From Aurifilum marmelostoma (taxonomy: Eukaryota > Ascomycota > Sordariomycetes > Diaporthales > Cryphonectriaceae): a DNA stretch of 64,000 nucleotides. Below the pieces are notes generated by a model. It was not told where the DNA came from and did no database searches. It saw only the letters and a list, made by a program, of their open reading frames with translations. The stretch spans positions 1,860,001 through 1,924,000 of the forward strand of contig JAMXSV010000026.1 in the NCBI GenBank assembly GCA_027559495.1, given 5' to 3'. Both the position numbers and the translations under genes were made by a program. Of the stretch, positions 1 to 8,869 are shown in pieces; positions within the stretch are counted from its first letter, which is position 1; every line of letters starts with the position of its first letter.

Positions 1-1
1 C

Positions 2-745
2 CAGGAGAGGTTCACTGCGTGCGCCCAACACGGCACCTGGCCCCAGGCGAAACTGCACACACAGTGGCCCGGCTCAGGCCTCCAGGGCGATCCAGTCTTT
101 GACCGTTTCTACGCCTCGGGCGTCCAGATGATACGCAGCCAGGAGAAGCAGGAGCTAGCCTCGCAGGCCGCCCTCGCCGAGCTGCTGGACCGTATCGGGA
201 GGCCGGTGATCCTCCTATCGCACTCGAATGGTGGAGGTACGCCTTTCTTGGTGTCGGACGTGCGTCCTCGGCTGGTCAAGATGATTGTCTCTGTCGAGCC
301 CAAAGGTCCGCCTTTTGGTAGCACCGGGATGCTGCCGGAGGCGGGAAGCAAGTACGGTGTGTGCCAGACACCCATCACATATGAACCACCTGTGGAAGAT
401 CCGGAGCAAGATCTGGTCAAGGCGATCAGGAAAGCCGAGTCTCCAGCCCTGCATGACGCGACGCTGCAGGCCGAGTCTCCGCCACCACGAAGACTGGCCA
501 ACCTGACACACATTCCCGTGCTTGTGGTCACGGCGGAGGCCTCTTACCATGTGCAGTACGACTGGTGCACGGTTGAGTTTCTGCGTCAGGCTGGCGTAGA
601 TACAGAGCATCTGTTACTCGCGGACCGAGGCATTCTGGGGAATGGTCATATGATGTTCATGGAGAAGAACAGTGATGCAATTGCCTCTGAGATAGACAGA
701 TGGATTGCACAGACAGTGGAGAGGCTTCCAGCTGAGAAGACGTGA
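2..745 (+). CDS. Alpha/beta hydrolase, esterase-713-like (5'-truncated by window edge)
   Basis: The frame is open from base 2 and ends with TGA at 743-745, giving about 247 residues of the C-terminal part; the true start lies upstream of the window. The first residues (WPQAKLHTQWPGSG, then GDPVFDRFYAS) match a stretch I associate with fungal secreted or cytosolic esterase-like hydrolases. The nucleophile elbow is ILLSHSNGG, so Ser sits in S-H-S-N-G rather than the usual G-x-S-x-G. A Glu follows the next strand (VSVEPKGPPF), the acid position used in esterase-713-type enzymes, and the catalytic His is in GNGHMMFME near the C-terminus. A Ser-Glu-His triad is therefore plausible. Substrate is unknown. 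The internal ATG at 128 is not the start because homology-like sequence continues upstream of it. No intron is visible in the part present. Confidence 0.75.
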   Translation, partial: QERFTACAQHGTWPQAKLHTQWPGSGLQGDPVFDRFYASGVQMIRSQEKQELASQAALAELLDRIGRPVILLSHSNGGGTPFLVSDVRPRLVKMIVSVEPKGPPFGSTGMLPEAGSKYGVCQTPITYEPPVEDPEQDLVKAIRKAESPALHDATLQAESPPPRRLANLTHIPVLVVTAEASYHVQYDWCTVEFLRQAGVDTEHLLLADRGILGNGHMMFMEKNSDAIASEIDRWIAQTVERLPAEKT

Positions 746-971
746 TATTCCTAATCCGGATCCCGTGAATATGAGGGGAGAGGGGGAGGTTACTGCCTCG
801 TATCAAATCCTGAAAGTTCTACCAAGGCTTGGGTACAGGTTGGTGGTTGCAACACCAGCAGAGATTGTGAGGCTGATCGGTTCCCCTATCATCGTTCAAG
901 AGAAGATAATGTGACCGGCCTATGCAGCAGTATATAGAGCCACAGAACTCGATGGGACTTTCAAGAAAGCC

Positions 972-1122
972 GCCCGGCTAGCTCAATCGGTAGAGCGTGA
1001 GACTCTTAGGAGTTTCCGATTCTGAAATCTCAAGGTTGTGGGGTATGTGAATATTCCAAGAATATCTTGTGCGCCGAAAATTCATCCTAACAGTGTCTCC
1101 AGTTCGACCCCCACGTCGGGCT
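972..1122 (+). tRNA. tRNA-Lys (anticodon CTT) with two inserts
   Basis: Acceptor stem 972-978 pairs with 1115-1121 (GCCCGGC with GTCGGGC, one G-T), discriminator T1122. D-stem 981-984 pairs with 993-996. Anticodon stem 998-1002 (TGAGA) pairs with 1028-1032 (TCTCA); the loop is C-T-CTT-A plus A1027, anticodon CTT at 1005-1007. An 18-nt intron (1009-1026) lies at the canonical 37/38 position. Variable loop 1033-1037. T-stem 1038-1042 (GTGGG) pairs with 1110-1114 (CCCAC) around loop TTCGACC (1103-1109). A second insert, 1043-1102 (60 nt), splits the T-stem from the T-loop. It begins GTATGT, contains CCTAAC (1086-1091) and ends CCAG. Removing both inserts gives a perfect 73-nt tRNA. A T-run terminator follows. 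It is either a functional gene with an unusual second intron or a broken copy; the otherwise perfect pairing favours the former. Confidence 0.9.
1043..1102 (+). other. Spliceosomal-like intron inside the tRNA T-arm
   Basis: Exactly 60 nt are inserted between tRNA positions 53 and 54. The 5' end GTATGT is also the donor of nearby pre-mRNA introns (DnaJ intron 1 at 12693, eIF4E2 intron 1 at 59439). A CTAAC box has its branch A at 1090, 12 nt before the terminal AG. The length fits the low end of mRNA introns here (62-79 nt in EF-Tu). A 6-bp hairpin (ATATTC 1051-1056 with GAATAT 1060-1065) lies inside. Boundaries are ambiguous by one base because G flanks both ends, but only this placement is GT-AG. 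The intron identity is inference from sequence; splicing is not demonstrated. Confidence 0.7.
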
Positions 1123-1142
1123 CAATTCCCGTCGAATGATCA

Positions 1143-1160
1143 TTTTTTCTTTTTCTTTTT
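1143..1160 (+). terminator. Pol III T-run terminator of tRNA-Lys
   Basis: T6 at 1143-1148, followed by T5 and T5 runs separated by single C residues, begins 21 nt after the tRNA 3' end. This is the usual distance and form of a Pol III stop in fungi and supports active transcription of the gene. Confidence 0.75.
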
Positions 1161-1587
1161 GATTCTGTCAAGTCTATACTGAAGGTTAAGTATCCCTTTC
1201 ACCCTATTCTCTCATTTCTTTTGCTCATCTCATTTGAAGTCCTTGACTTGTAAATTTCTGCAACCTCTAATGTTTTTGTGCTTGACCGGGGAGAGTCATG
1301 AGACCTCGCAGGGCCGTACTTACACGCCGAGTGTGACAGCGGCAGTCCCTGCAAGTCCTGTCAAGTGGGTGGTGGGGTTGGCCAGGCTCATGGCTTGTAA
1401 GTGGTACCTCTCTTGTAGGCCCTCATATCCATTCGCATCATATACCAAGTAGATGAAAATGGATTACCAGTGTTTGGTCTCCCTAGCAGCTGCGAATACA
1501 TATATGCCTATCCTTTCTTTCAATTTCAACCTCTCTGTCAGTCTTGAAATAGGTAAATTCTTTTCTTCTAAATTATCACCTCCATCC
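1161..1587. other. Intergenic, nothing recognised
   Basis: AT-richer sequence downstream of the tRNA. Only short open frames are present, none with a recognisable domain, and no repeats beyond short T-rich tracts. Confidence 0.5.
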
Positions 1588-1965
1588 TCATGACTTCTTC
1601 GTCAGACATAATACCTTCCGCATTCCCCGGGGACTGTTGAGTGCAATCGGGAACAAGGTCTGCTCTTGAATATTCTTGAAGGCATATGCAAACATGAATG
1701 CTGCGGTGGCCAAAACTACTGGCGCTACAGAGGATGTCCCTAACATATACTTTCTCCCGTCATGAGCCAGGACGACTCGATACAGTCGCCCAACGCGGCG
1801 AACTTAGCATCTCTTACTTGTGGTGTTGGACCGAAGATGCCTTGTTTCCCTCGCTGATGGACTGTGGATGCAGAACTCGCCTTCGTATCTCGCTGATTAC
1901 GCTCGGCTTGAGTTGCTACCATCGTTGGATGCTGTGATAAACACTACAACCCTTAAGTCGAGGAT
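1588..1965 (-). pseudogene. Decayed subtilisin-like (S8) peptidase, C-terminal fragment
   Basis: On the minus strand, translation of 1588-1750 gives LGTSSVAPVVLATAAF followed by a short tail and TGA at 1588-1590. The G-T-S-x-x-A-P string is the pattern around the catalytic Ser of S8 subtilases. Upstream, in shifted frames, are FITASNDG (about 1930-1950, resembling the oxyanion-hole Asn segment) and VRDAKFAALGDCIESSW. The segment ending MTGESIC (stop at 1740-1742) and the GTS segment are in different frames, so at least one 1-nt shift separates motifs that should be contiguous. A second shift is needed near 1890-1920. The Asp and His motifs cannot be found with confidence further upstream. I read this as the relic of a peptidase domain, as found C-terminal in some fungal multidomain proteins. 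The call rests on motifs only. Confidence 0.45.
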
Positions 1966-3057
1966 AAAGACGAGACGGCGGTTCGGCACATTTTCTTTTT
2001 TCTGCTCAACGACGAGGTGAAGTGGACGCGAGAGAAGACCGTGGACCGAGTTCTCGGCATCTGAACCAAGTTTCTTGAGCCGCCGGGCGTCAATATAGGA
2101 GCCGATATCTGCATGGAACATAGCGAGGTGCCCAAGTTCGCTTCTTTCCTGGTGATGAATGCCTCCGACAAGCTATGGCTTCCCTCATACGTGGCAGGGT
2201 TTTCCAGGCGCCACATGCTGTGAAAGAGTCTGTATGCGATTGTCGGGGCCAAAGCCATCACCAGGGTAGTAGTCAAGCGCTCTCAGTGTCGAAAGCTGTC
2301 AGTGGCACAACAGACGTGGCATCGATGGCGCTCTCACCGGGCACCTGTCTCGATTAGACTGTCGGCAGAGGTGGCCAGAAACGTCGAGGACAGCGTCTCT
2401 TCTGAGGGATCTTCGATCGAATCTTGTGTCTGCTTCCGAAGACGGAATGTCAAGGTTAGGGCTGCGGGAAACGTTATTCAGGAAGAGCACAACCGCGGGC
2501 CATGTTCGGAATGCCCTCTAATGAGGAGGCACATCAGCTTGCACGCGCTTGAGCAGGTGAGGTTATTAAAGGCGAAAGTGTTGTAGCTGAAAGCGATGAC
2601 TTCGCCTACTTGAATGCGGCGCATACGAGAAGAAACACTTTATTCTGTCTACAGCGATCACTAACAGACCAGTAGTAGAGTTGATCGTACAGCAGCTGTA
2701 TAGGTATCTCGGAGCAGAAGAAGCAGGCGACAGCACTACATGCTGCTTATAAGAGCAAGTAGATTTGGCTGGACTAGGGCTAGGGCTTGACGGAAATCTT
2801 GACAGGGTTACTGGTATGTGGCAGCCCCGGACCCCTGTACATTCTCAAGTACTTACCTCAGTGCTGTAGCCGTAAACCGAATCAATTGCAGCATGATTGG
2901 CAGCGCGTGTGGCCCGTGCTCAAAAAATTACTGCAAGTCTCGAGTCGAGTTCTCACGAGCACCTCGCGACGCCCAACGTGATTCTCCTTCACCATTGGGC
3001 CCATTCATCTCCTCTCTCTGCGTTTGTGGTCGTGTCTTTTTCTTCCCTTTCTTCACA
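1966..3057. other. Intergenic, possible further decay remnants and EF-Tu promoter
   Basis: No convincing gene. The first part may continue the decayed peptidase on the minus strand, but no motif can be assigned. The last 150 bases before 3058 are CT-rich and probably hold the promoter and leader of the mitochondrial EF-Tu gene. Confidence 0.4.
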
Positions 3058-4524
3058 ATGTCGTCGTTGAGAACGTTGGCTCCGTTTCTGCGGACAGCCC
3101 GCACCTCTTTCAGATCCGGCCACCCTTTAATATCACTCCAGAGACAGTCCACTTCGCCTGTCCTGAACCTGCGCCGTGGTTACGCTGTCTACGAGAGAAC
3201 CAAGCCTCACGTTAACATTGGTCAGTACTGTCATAGGTCGCTCGACGTTCTGGCTTCTGGAGCTGACAATCTAATTTGACAGGCACAATCGGTCACGTTG
3301 ATCACGGAAAGGTATATACACCTAGGGCCTCCTTCACAAGCTCTCCTCCCCCCGCGCAACCGAGCTAACCTCAGCTTTCCCACACAATAGACCACCCTTT
3401 CTGCCGCCATTACCAAGAGGCAAGCCGAGAAGGGTTACGCAAACTTCCTCGACTATGGCTCCATCGACAAGGCTCCCGAGGAGCGCAAGCGAGGTATCAC
3501 CATCGCCACCGCCCATATTGAATACTCTACCGACAACCGCCACTACTCCCACGTCGACTGCCCTGGTCACGCCGATTACATCAAGAACATGATCACGGGT
3601 GCTGCCAACATGGATGGTGCTATTATCGTTGTGGCCGCCTCCGACGGTCAGATGCCCCAGACTCGTGAGCACTTGCTGCTGGCCCGCCAGGTCGGTGTCC
3701 AGAAGATCGTCGTCTTCGTCAACAAGGTCGATGCCCTGGAGGACCCCGAGATGTTGGAGCTCGTCGAGATGGAGATGCGCGAGCTGCTGAACACCTACGG
3801 CTTCGAGGGCGACGAGACCCCGGTCATCATGGGTTCCGCGCTCTGCGCTCTCGAGAGCCGTCGGCCCGAGATTGGCGAGCAGAAGATCGATGAGCTGCTC
3901 AAGGCTGTCGACGAGTGGATCCCCACCCCCGAGCGTGACCTGGACAAGCCCTTCCTCATGTCCGTCGAGGATGTCTTCTCCATTGCTGGCCGTGGTACCG
4001 TCGCCTCAGGCCGCGTCGAGCGTGGTGTGCTGAAGAAGGACTCCGAGGTCGAGCTGGTCGGCAAGGGTGGCGAGACCCTGAAGACCAAGGTCACCGACAT
4101 TGAGACTTTCAAGAAGTCCTGTGACGAGTCCCGTGCCGGTGACAACTCGGGTCTGCTGCTGCGTGGTGTCCGCCGCGAGGACATCAAGCGCGGTATGGTT
4201 ATCGCCAAGCCCGGCTCCGTCAAGTCTCACACCCAGTTCATGGTCTCCCTGTACGTCCTCACTAAGGAGGAAGGTGGCCGTCACACCGGCTTCATGGAGA
4301 ACTACCGCCCCCAGATGTACATTCGAACTGCCGATGAGTCTTGCGCCCTCTTCTTCCCCGAGGGTACCGATGATGCGCACTCCAAGATGGTGATGCCTGG
4401 TGACAACGTGGAGATGGTTGCTACTCTGATCCACCCCGTCGCTGTTGAGGCTGGCCAGCGTATCAACATCCGTGAGGGCGGCAGAACTGTTGCCACTGGT
4501 CTCGTCACCCGCATCATCAAGTAG
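3058..4524 (+). CDS. TUF1: Elongation factor Tu, mitochondrial
   Basis: GTPase that carries aminoacyl-tRNA to mitochondrial ribosomes. Exons 3058-3220, 3283-3311 and 3391-4524 (introns 62 and 79 nt) give 441 residues, the usual size. The N-terminal ~45 residues are Arg/Ser-rich without acids ([18 protein letters not shown]), typical of a mitochondrial presequence. The 29-nt middle exon plus exon joins encode the P-loop GHVDHGK (residues about 57-63), continuing with TTL. Further G motifs are RGITI (~98), DCPGHADY (~120), NKVD (~175) and GSAL (~212). Domains 2 and 3 are complete (VSGRVERG-type start of domain 2; C-terminus [17 protein letters not shown]). ATG 3058 (CACAATG) is the first in-frame start and yields the presequence. 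Third codon positions are strongly C/G, as expected for a highly expressed gene. Confidence 0.97.
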
Positions 4525-5347
4525 AGATACCATATGGTGGGGAAATAAAAGCAAAAAGAGGAATGACGAACGGTTTCGAGACATTAGGAGCAAAATACTG
4601 GTACTCCTCGAGGTACTCACCCCTAGTTGGAAGGTACACTGCATTTGCATCGCACTTTCAGGGCCAGGTCAAGGGTAAAATGGAAGGAGTTCGCAAATGG
4701 TGTGCAATAGCATGAGTGTACGTATATTATAGAGACAGCGCTGTACATTTTGTTGGAAACTACGGATCTTCTCCCCTCTCATCTCTTTCATGACTTTCAT
4801 GGTCCTGTAGCTTAGACGGGGAGGCGAAATTGATACAGCTCTTCATGACTATACACGGCACTCTCTAGTGGAATATACTTGGTGGGGATCGGAAGTGTGG
4901 CAGACCAACGAAGATTTCTCGAGGCTGAATGACGACCTCGGGGTTGGGCTTGGACTTATACCAACTCCTCGAGGACAGCAGTCGGAAGATTCAACAAATC
5001 AGCCCAGGGGCAAGCCGACGCACAAAGCCTGCTAAGACATGGCGAGCACCGTAGAAAGAGTTGCTTTTCTCATTTCACTCGTGTGTATTCCGATGTAGGA
5101 TACTCGGTTCTATAGTCATCACACGGTCCTCCCCTCCCCTCGACTTTTTGCTCCATTCCTGGTGGTTTCCCATGTCCGAATGTCCCACCAACTCCAAATG
5201 CAAAGCGCAAAGAAGACCTCAGCTGGTCGAAGGTTGTATCCATCGCGTGAGGGTTGTCGAGGATAATGGTCACTTTCTTTCGTGTCGACTGGAAAACGCG
5301 CATCCTCTTTTCATCCCCTGTTCCCACCTCGTCCAAGGTCGTCGCAT
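4525..5347. other. Convergent intergenic region (3' ends of EF-Tu and uS14)
   Basis: About 820 bases between two genes facing each other. It contains their 3' untranslated regions. I see no further coding or RNA gene; the long frames here overlap the last uS14 intron and are not conserved-looking. Confidence 0.6.
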
Positions 5348-5747
5348 TTACTTGAGCTGCAAAGCCACACATGTTAGTTGCCGCTGTATCAGAGGTATCC
5401 ATGCCCTGAGAAATGTCTGTTCGAAATTCAGGGGTTCGACGGGGCGGAGGGGGTCGTCTGCGCACCTTCTGGAAACCAATGTCGGCGCTCTTCTCACGGA
5501 AGCACTGACGGCAGATGTTGAGGCCGTACTTGCGGATCAGACCGGCACGGTGGGTGCAGACACGGCTGTCAGAGAGAAAAAAAAGTCAGCATTTCATCTC
5601 TTCAATTGATGCACCTCATGTCCCAAGTCTTTTCCTTCCTCCGACGGTCCTGATCCTCCTGTCGTGGGGTGTAGATGATGCGTACCACTGGCGGGCGCCC
5701 TTGCCGTAGCCACGGGGGCGAGAGTTCCAGACGGATTCGTGAGACAT
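5348..5747 (-). CDS. rps29: Small ribosomal subunit protein uS14 (Rps29)
   Basis: Component of the 40S head. Three exons on the minus strand: 5747-5686, 5565-5466 and 5356-5348, giving 56 residues, exactly the family length. Sequence runs [20 protein letters not shown], then [20 protein letters not shown], then [16 protein letters not shown]. Four Cys (C-V/R-x-C and C-R-x-C pattern) form the zinc site. Intron 1 (120 nt, GTACGC...ACAG) splits a Cys codon. Intron 2 (109 nt, GTGCGC...GCAG, with CTAAC 18 nt before the AG) leaves a terminal exon of only 9 nt (Leu-Lys-stop). Reading through intron 2 instead would add a long non-conserved tail. The gene is divergent from the PDI gene. Confidence 0.9.
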
Positions 5748-6327
5748 GCTGGGCAGTGAGAATTGTCGATCGACCTGATGAGCTGTCGAGATTGACTTAT
5801 GAGTTTGTGGGAGACTGTCGTGGTCGGATCGTTCGTCTGGCTGGGCGAGAAGGTGTGGTAGGGTGGAGTTTGGCGACTGGCGCTGCGGAAGTCTTTTTCC
5901 TCGCAAATTGGGAAACCGTGGGTTTCTTAGGTAAGCAAAAGCCCCGGCAGGCCGGCCAGTCACTCAAAGTCTTTCCTGGCTCCCCGGCCAAGACTTCTTT
6001 ATCGCTTATCTTAGCGTTGTTCCAGAAGTTCCAAGGGGTTGCAATTGCCACATGCCTGGTAACCACGTCTGCCAGGTGACGGAGCTCTGTAGTTGGGCTG
6101 AAGCTGTCCCTTCTAATCATTGAATTGGCGTTCAGCCAGTGTGTCCTCTTTTGCTTCACATCAACCACCCGGCTGATTTCAAAGCAATATTGTCGCTCTC
6201 CCTACTTAATTGTAGCTGGAGTATTTATATTCTTTTCTTAACCCGTACTTTCTCTTCAGGTCAACACTCATCGATCAATACTATTCCCAACCAAACTACC
6301 CCTCAACCCGACAATCCCTCCGTAACA
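5748..6327. promoter_or_regulatory. Divergent promoter region between uS14 and PDI
   Basis: 580 bases between two start codons reading away from each other, so it must hold both promoters and leaders. The PDI side ends in a C/A-rich leader with no ATG close upstream (CCGTAACAATG). No specific factor site can be named. Confidence 0.55.
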
Positions 6328-7509
6328 ATGGTCCTCCTCAAGAGCCTCGTGCTCACCGGCCTGACGGCTGTCGTGGCCGCCAAGTCGGCGGTCATAGATC
6401 TGATGCCCTCCAACTTCGACAAGAATGTTATCGACAGCGGCGTGCCCACGCTCGTCGAGTTCTTCGCACCTTGGTGCGGCCACTGCAAGAACCTGGCTCC
6501 TGTCTACGAGGAGCTGGCCACCAGTCTCGAGTTCGCAAAGAACAAGGTCCAGATTGCCAAGGTCGATGCCGATGCCGAGAAGGACCTCGGCCGCAAGTAC
6601 GGCGTGCAGGGCTTCCCCACACTCAAGTTCTTCGACGGCAAGAGCAAGGACCCAGTGGACTACAGCGGCGGTCGTGACCTTGAGTCCCTGCAGAACTTCA
6701 TCGCGGAAAAGACGGGCGTTAAGCCCAGGAAGAAGGCTGAGAAGCCATCCACTGTGACGTGGTTGACGGATGCCAACTTTGACAAGGAGATTGGTGGCGA
6801 TAAGCACGTCCTTGTCGCCTTCACTGCTCCGTGGTGCGGACGTACGTCGGGCCTCCTTCTCGCCAACATATTGTAGTGGATCTAGCCAAGCTAACGTGCT
6901 CACTCCGGGACAGACTGCAAGAAGCTGGCTCCCACATGGGAGCAGCTCGCCAACGATTTCGAGAACGAGTCCGAAGTGGTCATCGCCAAGGTCGACGCTG
7001 ACTCTGACGGCAGCAAGGCAACCGCTCAGGCCCAGGGCGTCACCTCCTACCCGACCATCAAGTTCTTCCCTGCCGGTAGCAAGGAGGCTGAGCCCTACAA
7101 TGGTGGTCGCTCCGAGAAGGACTTTGTTGCGTTCCTGAACGAGAAGGCCGGCACGCACCGTGCTGAGGGTGGTGGTCTTGACGCCACCGCCGGCCTGGTC
7201 GATGCCCTGAACATCGTCGTCGACAAGTTCTCCGCCGGCCAGACAGTCCTGGCCGACGCCGCTGCCGAGGTCAGCAAGGAGGCTGCGGTGCTGAAGGAGG
7301 GCGCCCAGGCTAAGTACGCCGAGTACTACGTCAAGGTCTTCGACAAGCTGAGCAAGAACGACGACTATGCCTCCAAGGAGCTGGCGCGTCTTGATGGCAT
7401 TCTGAAGAAGGGTGGCCTGGCGCCGTCCAAGCTGGATGAGTTCACTGTCAAGTCGAACATCCTGCGCCGCTTTGTCGAGAAGGCCAAGGATGTCAAGGAC
7501 GAGCTGTAG
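6328..7509 (+). CDS. tigA: Protein disulfide isomerase, ERp38/TigA type
   Basis: ER oxidoreductase that makes and shuffles disulfides. Exons 6328-6841 and 6914-7509, intron 72 nt with CTAAC, 369 residues. Residues 1-18 form a signal peptide (VLLKSLVLTGLTAVVAA). Two thioredoxin domains follow, each with a CGHC active site (FFAPWCGHC at ~residue 50 and TAPWCGHC at ~171; the intron splits the second His codon). The C-terminal third (from about residue 275) is the helical ERp29-like domain found in this family. The protein ends KDVKDEL, so the last four residues are a KDEL-type retrieval signal. The start at 6328 is chosen because it gives the signal peptide; longer in-frame upstream sequence is leader. 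Confidence 0.95.
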
Positions 7510-7521
7510 GACGAGCTGTAG
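7498..7521 (+). repeat. 12-bp tandem duplication across the PDI stop codon
   Basis: GACGAGCTGTAG (Asp-Glu-Leu-stop) at 7498-7509 is repeated at once at 7510-7521. The coding meaning is unchanged, but a readthrough product would again end Asp-Glu-Leu. Confidence 0.95.
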
Positions 7522-7851
7522 ATGGAAATTGGTACATCTGGGAGGGTGAGATGTGACGGCTAGCCGCATGGGAAGGAACAACAATAGCACGGAAATCATT
7601 TTCTGACATTCGTCAATGGGACCATGGTCGGGAGCGTGTAAAATAAATAAGAGGAGCGTGAATGAGATTTGGCATGGGAACACTTGCTGCTATGTTTCGT
7701 GACTTCGTGAGATATGTTATCCGGCTGAGCATTCAACCACCGCCGGGTGCTCGCATCCGGCTAGAACCTATGTACTGGGCCTCATCCGTCAATCTCTACT
7801 GGTGTTAATAGTATCAGATGTTGTGACAGTCTCCCTTTCGTCCCCCCCAGC
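7522..7851. other. Convergent 3' region of PDI and HSBP1-like gene
   Basis: 330 bases between the PDI stop and the stop of the minus-strand gene. Includes AATAAATAAG near 7640, a possible polyadenylation signal for PDI. No gene seen. Confidence 0.5.
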
Positions 7852-8236
7852 TTACGACTGTTTCGAATTTGCGTCTCGCTCGCTGTTCGCAGCCAGCGTC
7901 GCCTCCAGATTGTCGATTCTTCGTGACATTTCATCCACTTCGCCAGAAAATTAGCCACTCACCGCTCGCTGCTCGTGGACTCGCGCACTCCATGACTCAC
8001 TCTTTGCAAAGATCTCGCTCGACACGCCGGCAAACTTGTTGGACAGGGTGTTCAGGAGGTCATCCAGCTGCTGTGTCAGCTCAGCACGAGCATCATCGGG
8101 CGCCTTTACAGGATCGGCTTGGTCAGTTTGAGAAAAACTTGCTGGGAAAGATAGACGAAAGGGACACGGGGGGTGGGGAAAGGGGGCGTACGGCAGAAGT
8201 TGCTTGAGAATTAGACTCGCTATTGTTGGAGGACAT
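7852..8236 (-). CDS. Heat shock factor-binding protein 1 (HSBP1) homologue
   Basis: Small coiled-coil protein; in animals it binds the trimerisation helix of HSF1 and is linked to trimeric coiled-coil assemblies such as WASH. Exons on the minus strand: 8236-8192, 8103-8001 and 7937-7852, giving 77 residues. Introns are 88 nt (GTACGC...AAAG) and 63 nt (GTGAGT...GAAG, branch CTAAT). The start is MSSNNSESNSQATSA, then a heptad-rich core (LTQQLDDLLNTLSNKFAGV) and the family signature MDEMSRRIDNLEATLA, ending SKQS. The signature is rebuilt only by splicing intron 2, which supports the model. Length fits the family (70-100). Divergent from the Dsc1 gene. Confidence 0.88.
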
Positions 8237-8869
8237 CTCGACTATTACAGGCTGCGCGCTCTATCGCCTTTTCTTTTCCTTGTCTTCTGCTTCTATCTTG
8301 CTCTCTTTACGAGAGAAGATTGCTTCTTGGAGGTGCTTATTGTAGATGCAGCGTTCTGTGTGGGAAAGAAAGGGGCTTGTATCGATGTTTTGAGAGTTGA
8401 TGGCAGGAACGTGTTAACAGTGGTGTTTGGCAGGGGCGTAGTACTGGAGGCATTGGGGCTGCATTAGCGGCAGGGCTCCCCAAAGACACTGTCAGGGGGG
8501 CACCCATTCTCCAGCGTGCCCAGTAGGGAGGCTACTATGGCCCACAGCCCTATGACGGGTATTGCACAACGTCACCTCCAAGCATTAGGTGCAACCTCGA
8601 CCTGACATCCACCCTGCCTGCACAGCGCCTCTCTCCCGTCGCCTGCACAACCTCACCCTGCGCTGCAACCACCAACTACAGCGCATGGTCAACGGTGTGC
8701 TCGTATCAAGCATCTGCGGCAGGAGGAAGGAAATCCAGCAGAAGCAGCAGCAGCAGTGTGAATTCGCTACGGTCTCGACATGATATCTAGGTGATCCCCT
8801 TCTGACTGGGCTCTACGCCACAAACGCTCATCTCACTACACCCACCGAAGCGCCCGACCGACCTCGACG
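8237..8869. promoter_or_regulatory. Divergent promoter region between HSBP1-like and Dsc1 genes
   Basis: 633 bases between two divergent starts. The Dsc1 side is rich in ACC/CTC leader-like sequence and includes a CAG run (8742-8757, non-coding). No specific site identified. Confidence 0.5.

Noticed and set aside
6268..7683. 471-codon open frame antisense to PDI
   Set aside because: Same codon-bias effect; it crosses the PDI intron and both untranslated ends without protein-like features.
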